A program made the translations under genes and the position numbers. The notes below the pieces were generated by a model, which saw only the letters and a list, made by a program, of their open reading frames with translations, had not been told where the DNA came from and ran no database searches. 64,000 nucleotides of DNA from Pseudoalteromonas viridis (lineage in GTDB: Bacteria > Pseudomonadota > Gammaproteobacteria > Enterobacterales > Alteromonadaceae), in contig NZ_CP072425.1 of NCBI RefSeq assembly GCF_017742995.1, forward strand, positions 1,674,001-1,738,000. Direction: 5' to 3'. The first letter of the stretch is position 1. Each line of letters opens with the position of its first letter. Below are positions 26,363 through 36,326 of the stretch, piece by piece.

Positions 26363-27709
26363 ATGAGTATCCTGCCGCGCAGCGCATTTGGGCAAACGGT
26401 TTTTTTTGTCGGTGCGCTGCTATTGATCAATCAGATAGTCTCCTACATTACCGTCACCTTGTATGTGTTCAAGCCGACTTTTGAACAGGTTAACCTGATG
26501 CTGGCCAAGCAGGTGAAGACGGTTTTCATTGACTGGGAAGAAGGGGTTGAGATTGACTCCGGCCTGTCGGAAAAGTTTTTTGAGATCACCGGGATTGAGG
26601 TGATGAGTCAGCGGGAGGCCTATCGCAACGGGCTGGGGGATGCGAAAGAGTATACCTTGCTGTCGCGCAGTATGTCGGAACAACTTAATGGCTCAGCCCG
26701 GGTGCGGATCAGCCAGGGCGATCCTGTGGTGTATTGGGTTGAAGCGCCTCAGGCACCGGGCTATTGGGTGCGGGTGCCGCTCACCGGTTTTTCAGAAACC
26801 AAAATGGAATTTTTGGTGTTTTACCTCTCCAGTATCGGTTTTTTAAGCGTGCTCGGCGGCTGGCTGTTTGCCCGACACCTGAACCGGCCACTCAAGGCAT
26901 TGCAAATTGCGGCCAGCCGGGTGGGAGTTGGAGACTTCTCGACCCGCCTGGTTGAACATGGCTCTACCGAAGTCATCGAGGTGACCCAGGCGTTCAATAA
27001 AATGTCCAAGGGGATAGCCGAGCTGGAGAATGACAGACGTTTATTGATGGCGGGCGTATCCCACGATTTAAGAACGCCGCTAACACGTATTCGTTTAGCG
27101 ACGGAAATGATGTCGGATGAAGAAGCCTATCTCAAAGACGGCATCATCGACGATATAGAAGACATGAATGCCATTATTGATCAGTTTATCGAATACCTCA
27201 GGCACCACAATAGCGGTGAAATGGTGCTGGATGATGTGAATGCCGTTGTCGAGGAAGTGGTCCATGCAGAGCAGCAGCATCAGCGTGAAATTGTACTGAC
27301 GACAGCCGCCAATGTTCCCGCCGTGATGATGAACCATGTGGCACTGAAGCGCGTGGTAACCAATATGATAGAGAATGCTATTCGTTATTCAGACGAGCGG
27401 ATAGACGTGGTGACAGAATTTAGTGCTCGCCATAAGGCGGTATTTATTAAGGTTAAAGACAGGGGACCGGGGATCCCTGAAGAGGAACTGGAGACGCTGT
27501 TTGAGCCCTTTAAGCAGGGCGACCTGGCGCGGGGCAGCGAGGGCAGTGGACTGGGCCTTGCGATCATCAAACGCATTGTCTCTACGCATGGTGGCAAAGT
27601 CCGTTTGCGCAATCGCAGCGAGGGTGGACTCAGTGCTGAGGTGATGCTGCCTGTAGCGAAAAAATTCACTCCCGTGACCCCTTCACCTGAGCCTAAGCCC
27701 AGTGAATAA
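26363..27709 (+). CDS. envZ: Sensor histidine kinase EnvZ
   Basis: 448 residues. Helix 1 (about 12-36), a periplasmic domain of some 110 residues, helix 2 (about 149-170), then HAMP ([29 protein letters not shown]). The DHp domain has His234 in [20 protein letters not shown], followed by the ATPase N box [10 protein letters not shown] and G boxes KDRGPGIP and GSGLGLAI. It phosphorylates and dephosphorylates OmpR. The periplasmic part carries [10 protein letters not shown] near helix 2. The 3' end overlaps the following GTG-start gene by 8 bases, suggesting a three-gene operon. Confidence 0.96.
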   Translation: MSILPRSAFGQTVFFVGALLLINQIVSYITVTLYVFKPTFEQVNLMLAKQVKTVFIDWEEGVEIDSGLSEKFFEITGIEVMSQREAYRNGLGDAKEYTLLSRSMSEQLNGSARVRISQGDPVVYWVEAPQAPGYWVRVPLTGFSETKMEFLVFYLSSIGFLSVLGGWLFARHLNRPLKALQIAASRVGVGDFSTRLVEHGSTEVIEVTQAFNKMSKGIAELENDRRLLMAGVSHDLRTPLTRIRLATEMMSDEEAYLKDGIIDDIEDMNAIIDQFIEYLRHHNSGEMVLDDVNAVVEEVVHAEQQHQREIVLTTAANVPAVMMNHVALKRVVTNMIENAIRYSDERIDVVTEFSARHKAVFIKVKDRGPGIPEEELETLFEPFKQGDLARGSEGSGLGLAIIKRIVSTHGGKVRLRNRSEGGLSAEVMLPVAKKFTPVTPSPEPKPSE

Positions 27710-28406
27710 ACGCGACTTAACTTATCAGAGTGGTTGTCTCAGCAATGCAGCCAGAGCACAGCTGTTGTCTATTATCGGGCAGTGCTTTGAGGGGATTGAG
27801 CCCGAAGCCTATTTTGCTTACTACTTTGAGCAAGACGGACCCATTGTCCGGCGGTTGCGCTTGTATTATACGCAGGCAGGTGAGCTGGCAGGTTACTGCT
27901 TGCTCACCTTTGACGACAGCCATCAGGCATTTTGTGTGATTGGCGCATCGGCCGGTTTTTTGCCGCAGTTTCGCGGTAAGAACAACACCTTTTCTTTTTC
28001 CATTGCTGAGGTCACCAAAGCGTATCTGCGTCGTCCCTGGCGTACTTTGTTGTATGCCGATACCATGCTGAGCCCCGCGATGTTCCGGGCCATGGCGAAG
28101 AATATCGCCACCGTTTACCCAACGGCATCAGGCTCTGATACTGAGTCACAGCTTTATCTGACATTAAATCCCACCGGACTAACGTGTGCTGCAAATGGTC
28201 TGCTGTGTCTCAAAATGGTGGGGCGAAAAACGCGTTATTCAGCTGAGGAAGTGGCTCAGTTTAAGGCCAGCAGCAAACCTGAAATTGCCCATTATTGTGC
28301 CCTGAACCCCAATTTCGATAACGGGGTTGCATTGCTTACCGTGATTCCGGTGACCTTAAGGCAGCTCCTCGCCACAGCCTGGAAACAGCTCAAAAATAAA
28401 CTCTAG
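27702..28406 (+). CDS. Unknown protein downstream of envZ (possibly GNAT-like fold)
   Basis: 234 residues with a GTG start inside the last codons of envZ (8-base overlap), so translation is coupled to the sensor. No signal peptide or membrane helix is evident. The middle part, [11 protein letters not shown].. followed by [28 protein letters not shown], has the strand-turn-helix feel of acetyltransferases, but the R/QxxGxG/A acetyl-CoA motif is not present in standard form (QFRGKN instead). A basic tail KQLKNKL closes the protein. I do not recognise the family. It is not part of the E. coli ompR-envZ operon. Confidence 0.75.
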   Translation: MNKRDLTYQSGCLSNAARAQLLSIIGQCFEGIEPEAYFAYYFEQDGPIVRRLRLYYTQAGELAGYCLLTFDDSHQAFCVIGASAGFLPQFRGKNNTFSFSIAEVTKAYLRRPWRTLLYADTMLSPAMFRAMAKNIATVYPTASGSDTESQLYLTLNPTGLTCAANGLLCLKMVGRKTRYSAEEVAQFKASSKPEIAHYCALNPNFDNGVALLTVIPVTLRQLLATAWKQLKNKL

Positions 28407-28433
28407 TTTTTCGTTGAATACTAAACTTCAGGC

Positions 28434-28466
28434 ACAAAAAAACGCCCAACGAGGGGCGCTTTTGAT
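28434..28466. terminator. Bidirectional terminator between the ompR operon and pckA
   Basis: Stem CGCCC/GGGCG with loop AACGAG, flanked by A8 on the left and TTTT on the right. Read on the minus strand it gives a strong T8 tract after the pckA stop. Confidence 0.75.
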
Positions 28467-28490
28467 AAAGGAATCTGATTCTAAATCAGC

Positions 28491-30029
28491 TTAGCCACGA
28501 GGACCTGCTGATTTGATGGCTTCAGAGACATCGTATTTTGCGAAGTTCGCTTCGAAGTCTGCAGCCAGCTTAGACGCATATTCAGCATATTTTGCTTTGT
28601 CTTCCCAAGTGTTGATTGGGTTAAGCAGTTTGCTGTCTACGCCTGGTACAGCAACCGGTACGTCCAGGTTTAGCGCGTCAATATGTTGTGTTTCTACGCC
28701 TTCCAGTGTGTCGTTAACGATAGCATCAATCACAGCACGTGTGGTCGGGATATCGAAACGCTTACCAATACCGTAAGGACCGCCAGTCCAGCCAGTGTTA
28801 ACCAGGTAAACTTTTGAGTTGAACTCACGTACACGCTTCATCAGAAGCTCAGCATAAACGCCTGCCGGACGTGGGAAGAAAGGTGCGCCGAAACAAGTCG
28901 AGAAGGTTGACTCGATGTCTGACGTAGAACCAATTTCTGTAGAGCCTACTTTAGCCGTATAACCACTCAGGAAGTGATAAGCTGCTGCTTCTTCAGACAG
29001 AATAGACACAGGCGGTAGTACGCCGCTCACGTCACACGTCAGGAAGACTACTGCACGAGGCTCACCAGCACGGTTTTCTACTTTACGCTTTTCAACGTGC
29101 TCAAGCGGGTAAGCTGCACGGGTGTTTTGCGTCAGGCTGGTGTCATTGAAATCAGGTACGCGTGCTTCATCTAGTACCACGTTTTCAAGGATAGTGCCGA
29201 ACTTGATTGCGTTCCAGATAACCGGCTCGTTCTTTTGCGACAGGTCGATACATTTAGCGTAACAACCGCCTTCAATGTTGAATACACTGCCAGGTGCCCA
29301 GCCGTGTTCGTCATCACCGATCAGGAAGCGTTTAGGATCTGCCGACAAAGTTGTTTTACCTGTGCCAGACAAACCGAAGAATAATGTGGTGTCGCCTGCT
29401 TCGCCTACGTTTGCACTACAGTGCATTGGCAGTACGCCCTTCGCTGGTAACAGGAAGTTCTGTACAGAGAACATAGACTTTTTCATTTCACCGGCGTAAT
29501 GCATACCTGCGATAAGCACTTTGCGCTCTGCAAAGTTGATAATAACTGTACCGTCACTGTTTGTTCCGTCGCGCTCTGGGTCGCAAACGAAAGAAGGTAC
29601 GTTCATTACCTGCCATTGGGGTAAATCAGCTGCATTGTATTTTTCAGGCTCGATAAACATGTTCTTGGCAAAAATATGGTGCCAGGCTGTTTCTGTTGTT
29701 ACAACAACGGGTAGATAGTGCTCAGGATCTGAACCCACTTCAAGGTGAGAGACGAAGTGGTCGTTGCTGTTCACGTGTGCTTCTACACGGGCCCACAGCG
29801 CGTTGAATTTGTCAGCATCGAATGGGCGATTAACGTTACCCCATTGGATGTCGTTTTCTGTGCTTGGCTCTTTAACGATAAAACGGTCGTTAGGCGAACG
29901 CCCGGTGCGGCGGCCAGTTTTTGCTACAAAAGCTCCATTTGCGGCCAAAGTCCCTTCACCACGGCGGATGGCGTGTTCGACAAGTTCAGCTGCAGTTAAA
30001 TCGACAAAACGAGTAGCGCTTGAAGTCAT
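28491..30029 (-). CDS. pckA: Phosphoenolpyruvate carboxykinase (ATP)
   Basis: 512 residues from [20 protein letters not shown]. It converts oxaloacetate and ATP to PEP and CO2, the entry step of gluconeogenesis. Landmarks: [18 protein letters not shown], the oxaloacetate-site region [15 protein letters not shown], Walker A-like GLSGTGKTT at 219-227 and the metal-binding GDDEHGW at 238-244. An AGGT ribosome-binding site precedes this start; an ATG 18 codons upstream is less likely. A -10-like TATAAT lies on the minus strand at 30092-30097, and a large inverted repeat at 30179-30224 may regulate it. Confidence 0.97.
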   Translation of the reverse strand: MTSSATRFVDLTAAELVEHAIRRGEGTLAANGAFVAKTGRRTGRSPNDRFIVKEPSTENDIQWGNVNRPFDADKFNALWARVEAHVNSNDHFVSHLEVGSDPEHYLPVVVTTETAWHHIFAKNMFIEPEKYNAADLPQWQVMNVPSFVCDPERDGTNSDGTVIINFAERKVLIAGMHYAGEMKKSMFSVQNFLLPAKGVLPMHCSANVGEAGDTTLFFGLSGTGKTTLSADPKRFLIGDDEHGWAPGSVFNIEGGCYAKCIDLSQKNEPVIWNAIKFGTILENVVLDEARVPDFNDTSLTQNTRAAYPLEHVEKRKVENRAGEPRAVVFLTCDVSGVLPPVSILSEEAAAYHFLSGYTAKVGSTEIGSTSDIESTFSTCFGAPFFPRPAGVYAELLMKRVREFNSKVYLVNTGWTGGPYGIGKRFDIPTTRAVIDAIVNDTLEGVETQHIDALNLDVPVAVPGVDSKLLNPINTWEDKAKYAEYASKLAADFEANFAKYDVSEAIKSAGPRG

Positions 30030-30091
30030 GTTTATACCTAAATGTGAGAATTGAACGGGATAGCTCTGGAGAAGTTTCACCAAAAGCTGAA

Positions 30092-30097
30092 ATTATA
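30092..30097 (-). promoter_or_regulatory. Candidate -10 element of pckA
   Basis: TATAAT on the minus strand, 62 bases upstream of the pckA ATG, preceded by GTTAC. There is no good -35 hexamer at 16-18 bases, so activator dependence is possible. Confidence 0.4.
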
Positions 30098-30176
30098 GTA
30101 ACAGATGAAATTCAGATATTCGAGCCCTGAAAGCGGGTAAAACGCCATAAATTTGTCAAAAAAACTGAATAATTTC

Positions 30177-30226
30177 AATGATACCGGTGTCATAAAATGT
30201 GGCCTTTTAATGACACCGGTATCAAT
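30177..30226. promoter_or_regulatory. Paired LacI-type operator-like inverted repeat upstream of pckA
   Basis: Two 15-base arms, TGATACCGGTGTCAT (30179-30193) and ATGACACCGGTATCA (30210-30224), are perfect reverse complements separated by 16 bases. Each arm is itself a near-palindrome centred on CCGG. With flanks, each resembles the AATGACA-NCGN-TGTCATT operator recalled for the LacI-family regulator NagR in Shewanella-type bacteria, at 16 of 18 positions. They lie about 80-130 bases upstream of the pckA -10 candidate. Confidence 0.55.
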
Positions 30227-30235
30227 TTTTAGCGA

Positions 30236-30261
30236 CAAAAAAGCCGCCAAAATGGCGGCTA
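30236..30261 (-). terminator. Terminator of the hslR-hslO operon
   Basis: On the minus strand AGCCGCC/GGCGGCT with loop ATTTT is followed directly by T6. It lies 28 bases beyond the hslO stop. Confidence 0.88.
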
Positions 30262-30288
30262 GTGTTCAATTTGATAAAAACAGCGTGG

Positions 30289-31134
30289 CTAATTAAAGAT
30301 TGCCTTAATATCCTGTTCTTCAAATCGGTAATTTTTCAGGCAGTAGTGACAGCTGATGTTGATCTCACCCTGCTTTTGTACGTCTTCCAACAGGGCTTCA
30401 CGGCCGATATTGACCAAAGCGCTGATGGTTTTATCGCGGCTGCAGCCACAGACAAAATTAATTTCCTGTGGCTCGAACAACTGTGGGTTATCTTCGTGAT
30501 ATAAGCGTGTCAGAACGGTTTGTGCGTCAAGTTCGAGTAGCTCTTCATCTTTAATGGTGCTGCTCAGTGCTTCTAAATGCGCAAAATCTTCTTCCGATTT
30601 GGCCTTGTCTACTGGCAGTACTTGCAAGAACAGACCGGCTGCCTTAGCACGCTCGCCACTGACATCGGTGGCAAACCACAAGCGGGTCTTCAGCTGTTCT
30701 GACTGCACAAAGTATTCTTCCAGACACGCAGCCAAAGTTTCACCGCTTAAAGGGACTACGCCTTGATAGCGCTCACCTTTATCCGGAGTAATGGTGATCA
30801 CCATATACCCTTTGCCCATCAGATCCTGAACACTGCTGCCCGTGACTTCACCTTGCACTCGGGCGATGCCGCGCATATTCTGCTTGTGATCGCCATTGAT
30901 GGCGGCGTATTTAACTGGCCCATCACCTTGCAATTGTACCGTGATGTCGCCTTCAAACTTTAATGTGGCAGTCAGCAGGCTGGACGCAAGCAGTAACTCA
31001 CCTAATAAAGTTTGCACTTCCTTCGGGTAGTCATGGCCGCTGATAATGTCATTAAAAGTGTGTTCAATTTGTACGAGCTCACCACGTACATCAAGTTGAT
31101 CGAAAATATATCGATGAAGTAAATCTTGTTGCAT
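30289..31134 (-). CDS. hslO: Redox-regulated chaperone Hsp33
   Basis: 281 residues from MQQDLLHRYIFDQLDVRGELV; the first codon is ATG at 31134 (a TTG precedes it). Oxidative stress unfolds the C-terminal zinc switch and activates holdase activity. The four zinc cysteines are visible as FVCGCSRDK and ISCHYCLKNY. The core contains LQGDGPVKYAAINGDHKQNMRG and VVPLSGETLAACLEEYFVQSEQL. hslR is 11 bases upstream on the same strand and pckA follows, the same order as in E. coli. Confidence 0.97.
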   Translation of the reverse strand: MQQDLLHRYIFDQLDVRGELVQIEHTFNDIISGHDYPKEVQTLLGELLLASSLLTATLKFEGDITVQLQGDGPVKYAAINGDHKQNMRGIARVQGEVTGSSVQDLMGKGYMVITITPDKGERYQGVVPLSGETLAACLEEYFVQSEQLKTRLWFATDVSGERAKAAGLFLQVLPVDKAKSEEDFAHLEALSSTIKDEELLELDAQTVLTRLYHEDNPQLFEPQEINFVCGCSRDKTISALVNIGREALLEDVQKQGEINISCHYCLKNYRFEEQDIKAIFN

Positions 31135-31145
31135 CAATTCAGATC

Positions 31146-31556
31146 CTAGCTAGATTTCAATTTAAGCAGTTCGCGACGCTGCTTCTTATCTGGTTTATGC
31201 TCCGGCCGCGGGGCAAAAAAGCTGTTGTTTTTGCGTGCAATGGCATTTTGTGCCCGTTTTTCAAGGCTGGCAGCGGACTCCTCGTAGAGAGTCTGAGCAA
31301 TGGGGGCACTTTGGCGCTTTTCCATAATTTGCAGCACAGTGACTTCCTTTTCATCAAAGCCTTGTGCCAGTTTGATGGTTGCGCCTACCTCAACCATTCG
31401 GCTGGGTTTACAGCGCTGGCCGTTGTAGTGTACCTTGCCACCTTGGATCATCTCACGGGCAATGGTACGGGTTTTATAAAAGCGTGCCGCCCAGAGCCAT
31501 TTGTCCAGGCGTACTTTCACTTCGCTTAGGTTGTTTTCTTGATTGACTTTTGTCAC
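31146..31556 (-). CDS. hslR: Ribosome-associated heat shock protein Hsp15 (S4 domain)
   Basis: 136 residues with a GTG start at 31556; an in-frame stop just upstream excludes a longer product. The S4 RNA-binding domain reads VRLDKWLWAARFYKTRTIAREMIQGGKVHYNGQRCKPSRMVEVGATIKL. It is followed by a basic C-terminal tail (ARKNNSFFAPRPEHKPDKKQRRELLKLK). Hsp15 binds free 50S subunits carrying nascent chains. It forms a two-gene operon with hslO. Confidence 0.95.
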   Translation of the reverse strand: MTKVNQENNLSEVKVRLDKWLWAARFYKTRTIAREMIQGGKVHYNGQRCKPSRMVEVGATIKLAQGFDEKEVTVLQIMEKRQSAPIAQTLYEESAASLEKRAQNAIARKNNSFFAPRPEHKPDKKQRRELLKLKSS

Positions 31557-31628
31557 AATTCGTTAACTAATGCCCAAAGCTAATATAATCGGTGAAATTT
31601 AACACATTTGATGAGGCAAAAAAAGCAT

Positions 31629-31687
31629 CTGAACACGCTCTACTGTGGTTATATCTCAGCCACAGGTACTGTTAATACTGTGTTCAG
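31629..31687. promoter_or_regulatory. Nested inverted repeats between hslR and gspC
   Basis: Outer arms CTGAACAC (31629-31636) and GTGTTCAG (31680-31687) enclose an inner pair CTGTGG (31643-31648) and CCACAG (31660-31665). The structure lies in the 241-base divergent region, about 110 bases before gspC. It could be an operator, or a structured leader if transcription begins upstream of it. Confidence 0.45.
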
Positions 31688-31797
31688 TTAGGTATCCTAA
31701 GTTGTACCTATTTACTTTAAAGTTTCATATACGCGTGCTTGTTGAATCGAATTCGAGGCGGTACACTGAGGCGCTCAACAGAATAAGAATATGACAT

Positions 31798-32691
31798 ATG
31801 GAATTACAGCTACAACAGTTGCAAAAATTATTACATAACCTACCCCATGCGAAGCTTAGCCGCCTGGTGGTGTATTTGGCTGTTGTGTATATCGCGTTTC
31901 TTTTTGCTAAGTTATTTTGGCTGCTTTGGCCAGTACCCCAGACCCAGCCTTTGCCAACCCAATCTCAAGTCTATGCGCAGAATTCAGCAGCCGTTAGTAG
32001 CCGCTCTATCCTGGGCCATAATGTCTTTGGCAAGGCCAATGAAAAGCCTGTGGTTGAAGCGCCCAAACCAGTTATTTCCGATGCGCCTGAAACACAATTA
32101 AATGTGCGCCTGACGGGGATTGTCGCAGTCAGCCAGAATGATGCAGCCGGACTGGCCATCATCGAATCGCAGGGCCGTCAGGAAACTTACTTGGTAGAAG
32201 ATCCCATCAAGGGGACGCGTGCCAAACTGGCCCAGGTTCTGCCTGATAGGGTGATCCTGGACGTCAGTGGGCGGTTTGAAACCTTGATGCTGGATGGTAT
32301 AGAGTTCAGCCGTCAGGTTGCTACACCGGTGCAGTCACGCCGTGCCTCCGCCGCAAAGCCTAACAGAATGAGTAGTAGAGCCCGTGAGGAGCTTAAGCAA
32401 CGCCGTGATGAGTTGCTGGCTGAGCCGGGGAAACTGTTTGACTACATTCGTATTTCGCCTGAAAGGCGCAACGGTCAGCTAGTTGGCTATCGCTTGCGTC
32501 CGGGCAAAGACCCTGAGCTGTTTAAAAAAATGGGTCTTAAAAATAACGATCTCGCCATTGCTATTAATGGCTTCCAACTCACGGATATGAAACAGGCTAT
32601 GTCAGCAATGAACGAGCTGAGAAATAGCACTGATGCCAGTATCACGATTGAACGTGACGGCCAGACTGTCGATGTGCAATTTAGCCTGTAA
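31798..32691 (+). CDS. gspC: Type II secretion system protein GspC
   Basis: 297 residues. A single N-terminal membrane helix (about 22-42), a proline-rich linker, the periplasmic homology region (SILGHNVFGKANE ... TQLNVRLTGIVAVSQNDAAGLAIIESQGRQETYLVEDPI) and a C-terminal PDZ domain (YRLRPGKDPELFKKMGLKNNDLAIAINGFQL). It connects the inner-membrane platform with the secretin and helps select substrates. It is the first gene of a 12-gene gsp operon; the start ATG 31798 follows GAATAAGAATATGACAT. Confidence 0.96.
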   Translation: MELQLQQLQKLLHNLPHAKLSRLVVYLAVVYIAFLFAKLFWLLWPVPQTQPLPTQSQVYAQNSAAVSSRSILGHNVFGKANEKPVVEAPKPVISDAPETQLNVRLTGIVAVSQNDAAGLAIIESQGRQETYLVEDPIKGTRAKLAQVLPDRVILDVSGRFETLMLDGIEFSRQVATPVQSRRASAAKPNRMSSRAREELKQRRDELLAEPGKLFDYIRISPERRNGQLVGYRLRPGKDPELFKKMGLKNNDLAIAINGFQLTDMKQAMSAMNELRNSTDASITIERDGQTVDVQFSL

Positions 32692-32719
32692 AGACAATAA
32701 TTTTGGAGTTATAAAAATC

Positions 32720-34780
32720 ATGGGTAGAAAGCTACACCTCACAAAAATCAAAAAAGGGTTAGCTAAGTATGCAGCTCTGTTATTTGCGGCTGGATTGTCC
32801 TTGTCTGTTTCTGCGGTTGAGTATGCGGCCAACTTCAAAGGCACTGATATTAACGAGTTCATTAATATCATCAGTAAAAATCTCAACAAAACCATCATCA
32901 TTGACCCGAATGTGCGCGGTAACATCAACGTCCGCAGCTATGAGTTAATGGATGAGGCGCTCTATTATCAGTTTTTCCTCAATGTCCTCGAAGTTTACGG
33001 CTACGCGGTCGTTGAAATGGAAACCGGGGTACTGAAGGTTGTCCGCAGTTCGGATGGTAAAAAAGCCAATGTCCCTTTGGTCGGAGATGGTAGCGACAAC
33101 AACGGGGATGTGATGATCACCCGGGTTGTGGAAGTGAAAAACGTCAGCGTGCAGGAGCTGGGCCCGTTGATCCGTCAGTTCAGTGACCAAAAAGACGGTG
33201 GCCACGTAACAAACTTCAACTCAGCCAACGTGATGATGCTGACAGGTCATGCTGCGTCGGTAAACCGTTTGGTGAATATTATTCAGTCAGTGGACCAGGC
33301 GGGTGACCAGCGTGTTGATATCGTGCGTCTGAAACATGCGACGGCCGATGATGTTGTCCAGGTGGTTGAAAAAATCTATAAAGATGGGGGTAAGAACCAG
33401 GTCCCTGAGTTTTTGATCCCTAAAATTGTCTCGGATAATCGTACCAACAGCGTTGTGGTCAGTGGTGAAGTACAAGCGCGTACCCGCGCTATTGAATTGA
33501 TCAAGCGCTTGGATGAAGAGCTCGAAAATCAGGGCAATACTCAGGTTTTCTACCTGAATTATGCGAAAGCGGAAGAGCTGGTTAAAGTGCTGCAAGGTGT
33601 GAGCAAAACACTGCAAGAAGAAGCCCAGGGCGGCAGCAAGACGCGTACCCGTAGCAATAAGAATGAAACCAGCATAGAAGCGCACGAAGATTCGAATTCT
33701 CTGGTTATCACCGCGCAGCCAGATACCATGCGCTCATTAGCCAGTGTTATCGAAAAGCTTGATGTCCGTCGTGCTCAGGTCCTGGTTGAGGCCATTGTGG
33801 TAGAAGTCCAAGAAGGTGACGGTATCAACTTTGGCCTGCAATGGATCACCGAAAAAGGCGGCATGTTGCAGTTTAACAATGGTACAACTGTACCAGTGGG
33901 TTCATTGGCTGTGGCAGCCGAACAGGCCCGTGATAAAACAGTGGTTCGAACTCAGGCTGGTACTGAAGATCCAACCAAGATCACTGAATACAACGAAACT
34001 GTTGAGGGTGATTTAGGTGCCCTGGGATCCTTGCTGGGCGGCATCAATGGCCTGGCGATGGGGGTTGTGAAAAACGACTGGGGTGCGATCATTCAGGCAG
34101 TTTCGACCGATACCAATTCAAACATTCTGGCGACACCGTCAATCACCACCATGGATAACGAAGAAGCGTCCATGATTGTGGGTCAGGAAGTCCCTATCAT
34201 CACAGGCTCTACAGCCAGTGAAAACAACTCTAATCCGTTCCAGACGGTCGACCGTCAGGAAGTGGGGGTGAAGCTAAAAGTGACGCCTCAGATTAATGAT
34301 GGCACTGCGGTACAGCTGACCATAGAGCAGGAAGTGTCCAGTGTCAGTGGTGCAACGGCGGTCGATATCTCAGTGAACAAACGTGCTATCAACACCACGG
34401 TTATTGCTGACGATGGTGGCATGGTTATCCTGGGTGGTCTGATTGACGAAGATGTTCAGGAAAGTGTGTCTAGAGTTCCTCTGTTGGGTGATATTCCAAT
34501 CTTAGGGCACTTGTTTAAGTCAACGAACACGACTAAGCGTAAGCGTAATCTGCTGGTATTTATTCGCCCAACGATTGTTCGTGACAGCCGCAGTATGAAT
34601 GAGCTGAGTCATGCGAAATACAAGTTTATCCGTGGTGAGCAGTCTAAGCAGCGTGAAGATGGTATTGATCTGATGCCACTGGAAGATGCACCTATCCTGC
34701 CCCAGTGGGATGATGCGATGGTGTTGCCACCAACGTACGAAGAGTTTCTGAGTGAGCAAAACGAGAAGAAAGATGACTGA
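32720..34780 (+). CDS. gspD: Type II secretion secretin GspD
   Basis: 686 residues from [20 protein letters not shown], a Sec signal peptide cleaved near residue 32 (VSA). N0-N3 domains follow ([72 protein letters not shown]), then the secretin channel domain with [33 protein letters not shown] and [35 protein letters not shown]. It forms the outer-membrane pore. No pilotin (GspS) or GspAB gene is seen in this cluster. Its 3' end overlaps gspE by 8 bases. Confidence 0.97.
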   Translation: MGRKLHLTKIKKGLAKYAALLFAAGLSLSVSAVEYAANFKGTDINEFINIISKNLNKTIIIDPNVRGNINVRSYELMDEALYYQFFLNVLEVYGYAVVEMETGVLKVVRSSDGKKANVPLVGDGSDNNGDVMITRVVEVKNVSVQELGPLIRQFSDQKDGGHVTNFNSANVMMLTGHAASVNRLVNIIQSVDQAGDQRVDIVRLKHATADDVVQVVEKIYKDGGKNQVPEFLIPKIVSDNRTNSVVVSGEVQARTRAIELIKRLDEELENQGNTQVFYLNYAKAEELVKVLQGVSKTLQEEAQGGSKTRTRSNKNETSIEAHEDSNSLVITAQPDTMRSLASVIEKLDVRRAQVLVEAIVVEVQEGDGINFGLQWITEKGGMLQFNNGTTVPVGSLAVAAEQARDKTVVRTQAGTEDPTKITEYNETVEGDLGALGSLLGGINGLAMGVVKNDWGAIIQAVSTDTNSNILATPSITTMDNEEASMIVGQEVPIITGSTASENNSNPFQTVDRQEVGVKLKVTPQINDGTAVQLTIEQEVSSVSGATAVDISVNKRAINTTVIADDGGMVILGGLIDEDVQESVSRVPLLGDIPILGHLFKSTNTTKRKRNLLVFIRPTIVRDSRSMNELSHAKYKFIRGEQSKQREDGIDLMPLEDAPILPQWDDAMVLPPTYEEFLSEQNEKKDD

Positions 34781-36326
34781 AGCAATACAGGAACTGATTG
34801 ACGGTCATGACGAGACGGCGCTAGCGCTGGACGAACCAATGGAAGCAGAACCCGCACCCCATGTGCGCCTGCCCTTTGCTTATGCCAGACGTCAGAGCTT
34901 GTTGTTAAGTCAGCAACCGGACGGGCTGAAAGTTTACTATAAAGGCCAGCCTTCTCTGGATGCCTTGCTTGAAGTGCGACGCATTGCCCAGGATGGTTTT
35001 ACTCTGGAGCAACTGGACGACGACAAGTTTGAGTTGCTGCTGGAAGCTTCGTATCAGCGTGACAGCTCAGAAACACAACAAATGATGGAAGACATTGGCA
35101 ACGAGGTCGACCTATTCTCGCTGGCCGAAGAAATGCCGCAAACCGAAGACTTGCTTGCCGCCGATGACGATGCGCCGATCATTAAACTGATCAACGCCAT
35201 GCTCAGTGAAGCAATCAAAGAAGGGGCCTCGGATATTCACATCGAGACCTTCGAGCAGGAGCTGGTGATCCGGTTCCGGGTCGACGGCGTGCTAAAAGAA
35301 GTGCTTAAGCCAAATCGTAAACTGGCGTCGCTGCTGGTTTCGCGGATCAAGGTTATGGCTAAACTGGACATTGCAGAAAAGCGGGTACCGCAGGATGGCC
35401 GGATCAGTTTGCGGATCGCCGGTCGCGCCGTTGATGTGCGGGTATCGACCATGCCATCAAGCTTTGGTGAGCGAGTCGTACTGCGTCTGTTGGATAAGAA
35501 CAACGCGCGTCTTAACCTGGAAGATTTGGGGATGACCGAGCGCAACCGCGAGCTGTTTGCCGAGATCATTGCCAAACCACACGGCATTATTCTGGTCACC
35601 GGCCCAACGGGTTCTGGTAAAAGTACCACTCTGTATGCCGGTATGACGCAGATTAACTCCAGAGATCGCAACATACTGACGGTAGAAGACCCGATTGAAT
35701 ATGAAATTCCAGGCATTGGTCAGACTCAGGTTAACCCGAAAGTCGATATGACCTTCGCCCGTGGCCTGCGTGCAATCCTGCGTCAGGATCCGGATGTGGT
35801 GATGGTCGGTGAGATCCGGGATCTTGAAACCGCACAAATTGGCGTACAAGCGTCATTGACCGGTCACTTGGTGATGTCAACGCTGCACACCAATACGGCT
35901 GCCGGTGCGATTACCCGAATGGAAGACATGGGGGTTGAGCCTTTCTTACTATCCTCCTCTTTGCTGGGCGTATTGTCACAGCGACTGGTACGAACCTTAT
36001 GCCCGAACTGTAAAGAAGCCCACCTGGCGGACGATCGTGAATGCGAGTTGCTGGGTGTTGAAAAAGGTTCACAAACGACGATTTATCGCGCCGTTGGCTG
36101 TGAAGAATGTAACTTCAATGGCTATAAGGGCCGAACCGGTATTCATGAATTACTGATTGTAGACGAGCACATTCGTGAACTGATCCACAATGGTAAAGGT
36201 GAGCAGTCGGTTGAGAAATACATTCGTACCTTTAGCCCCAGTATTCGCCAGGACGGTTGTGCCCGGGTGCTGAAAGGCCTGACAACGCTGGAAGAGGTGA
36301 TGCGGGTCACCCGTGAGGAAGGCTAA
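34773..36326 (+). CDS. gspE: Type II secretion ATPase GspE
   Basis: 517 residues. An N-terminal domain (about 30-100) that docks to GspL is followed by the ATPase core: Walker [10 protein letters not shown] at 277-285, Asp box [15 protein letters not shown], Walker [14 protein letters not shown] and His box [12 protein letters not shown] zinc-binding insertion has CPNC and CEEC pairs. It powers pseudopilus assembly. ATG 34773 sits behind GAGAAGAAAG; an earlier in-frame start lies further inside gspD. It overlaps gspF by one base (TAATG). Confidence 0.97.
   Translation: MTEAIQELIDGHDETALALDEPMEAEPAPHVRLPFAYARRQSLLLSQQPDGLKVYYKGQPSLDALLEVRRIAQDGFTLEQLDDDKFELLLEASYQRDSSETQQMMEDIGNEVDLFSLAEEMPQTEDLLAADDDAPIIKLINAMLSEAIKEGASDIHIETFEQELVIRFRVDGVLKEVLKPNRKLASLLVSRIKVMAKLDIAEKRVPQDGRISLRIAGRAVDVRVSTMPSSFGERVVLRLLDKNNARLNLEDLGMTERNRELFAEIIAKPHGIILVTGPTGSGKSTTLYAGMTQINSRDRNILTVEDPIEYEIPGIGQTQVNPKVDMTFARGLRAILRQDPDVVMVGEIRDLETAQIGVQASLTGHLVMSTLHTNTAAGAITRMEDMGVEPFLLSSSLLGVLSQRLVRTLCPNCKEAHLADDRECELLGVEKGSQTTIYRAVGCEECNFNGYKGRTGIHELLIVDEHIRELIHNGKGEQSVEKYIRTFSPSIRQDGCARVLKGLTTLEEVMRVTREEG

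Noticed and set aside
30179..30224. Reading the pckA inverted repeat as a terminator
   Set aside because: A T5 run follows on the + strand, but no + strand gene precedes it, and hslO already has its own terminator. The CCGG-centred half-palindromes fit operators better.
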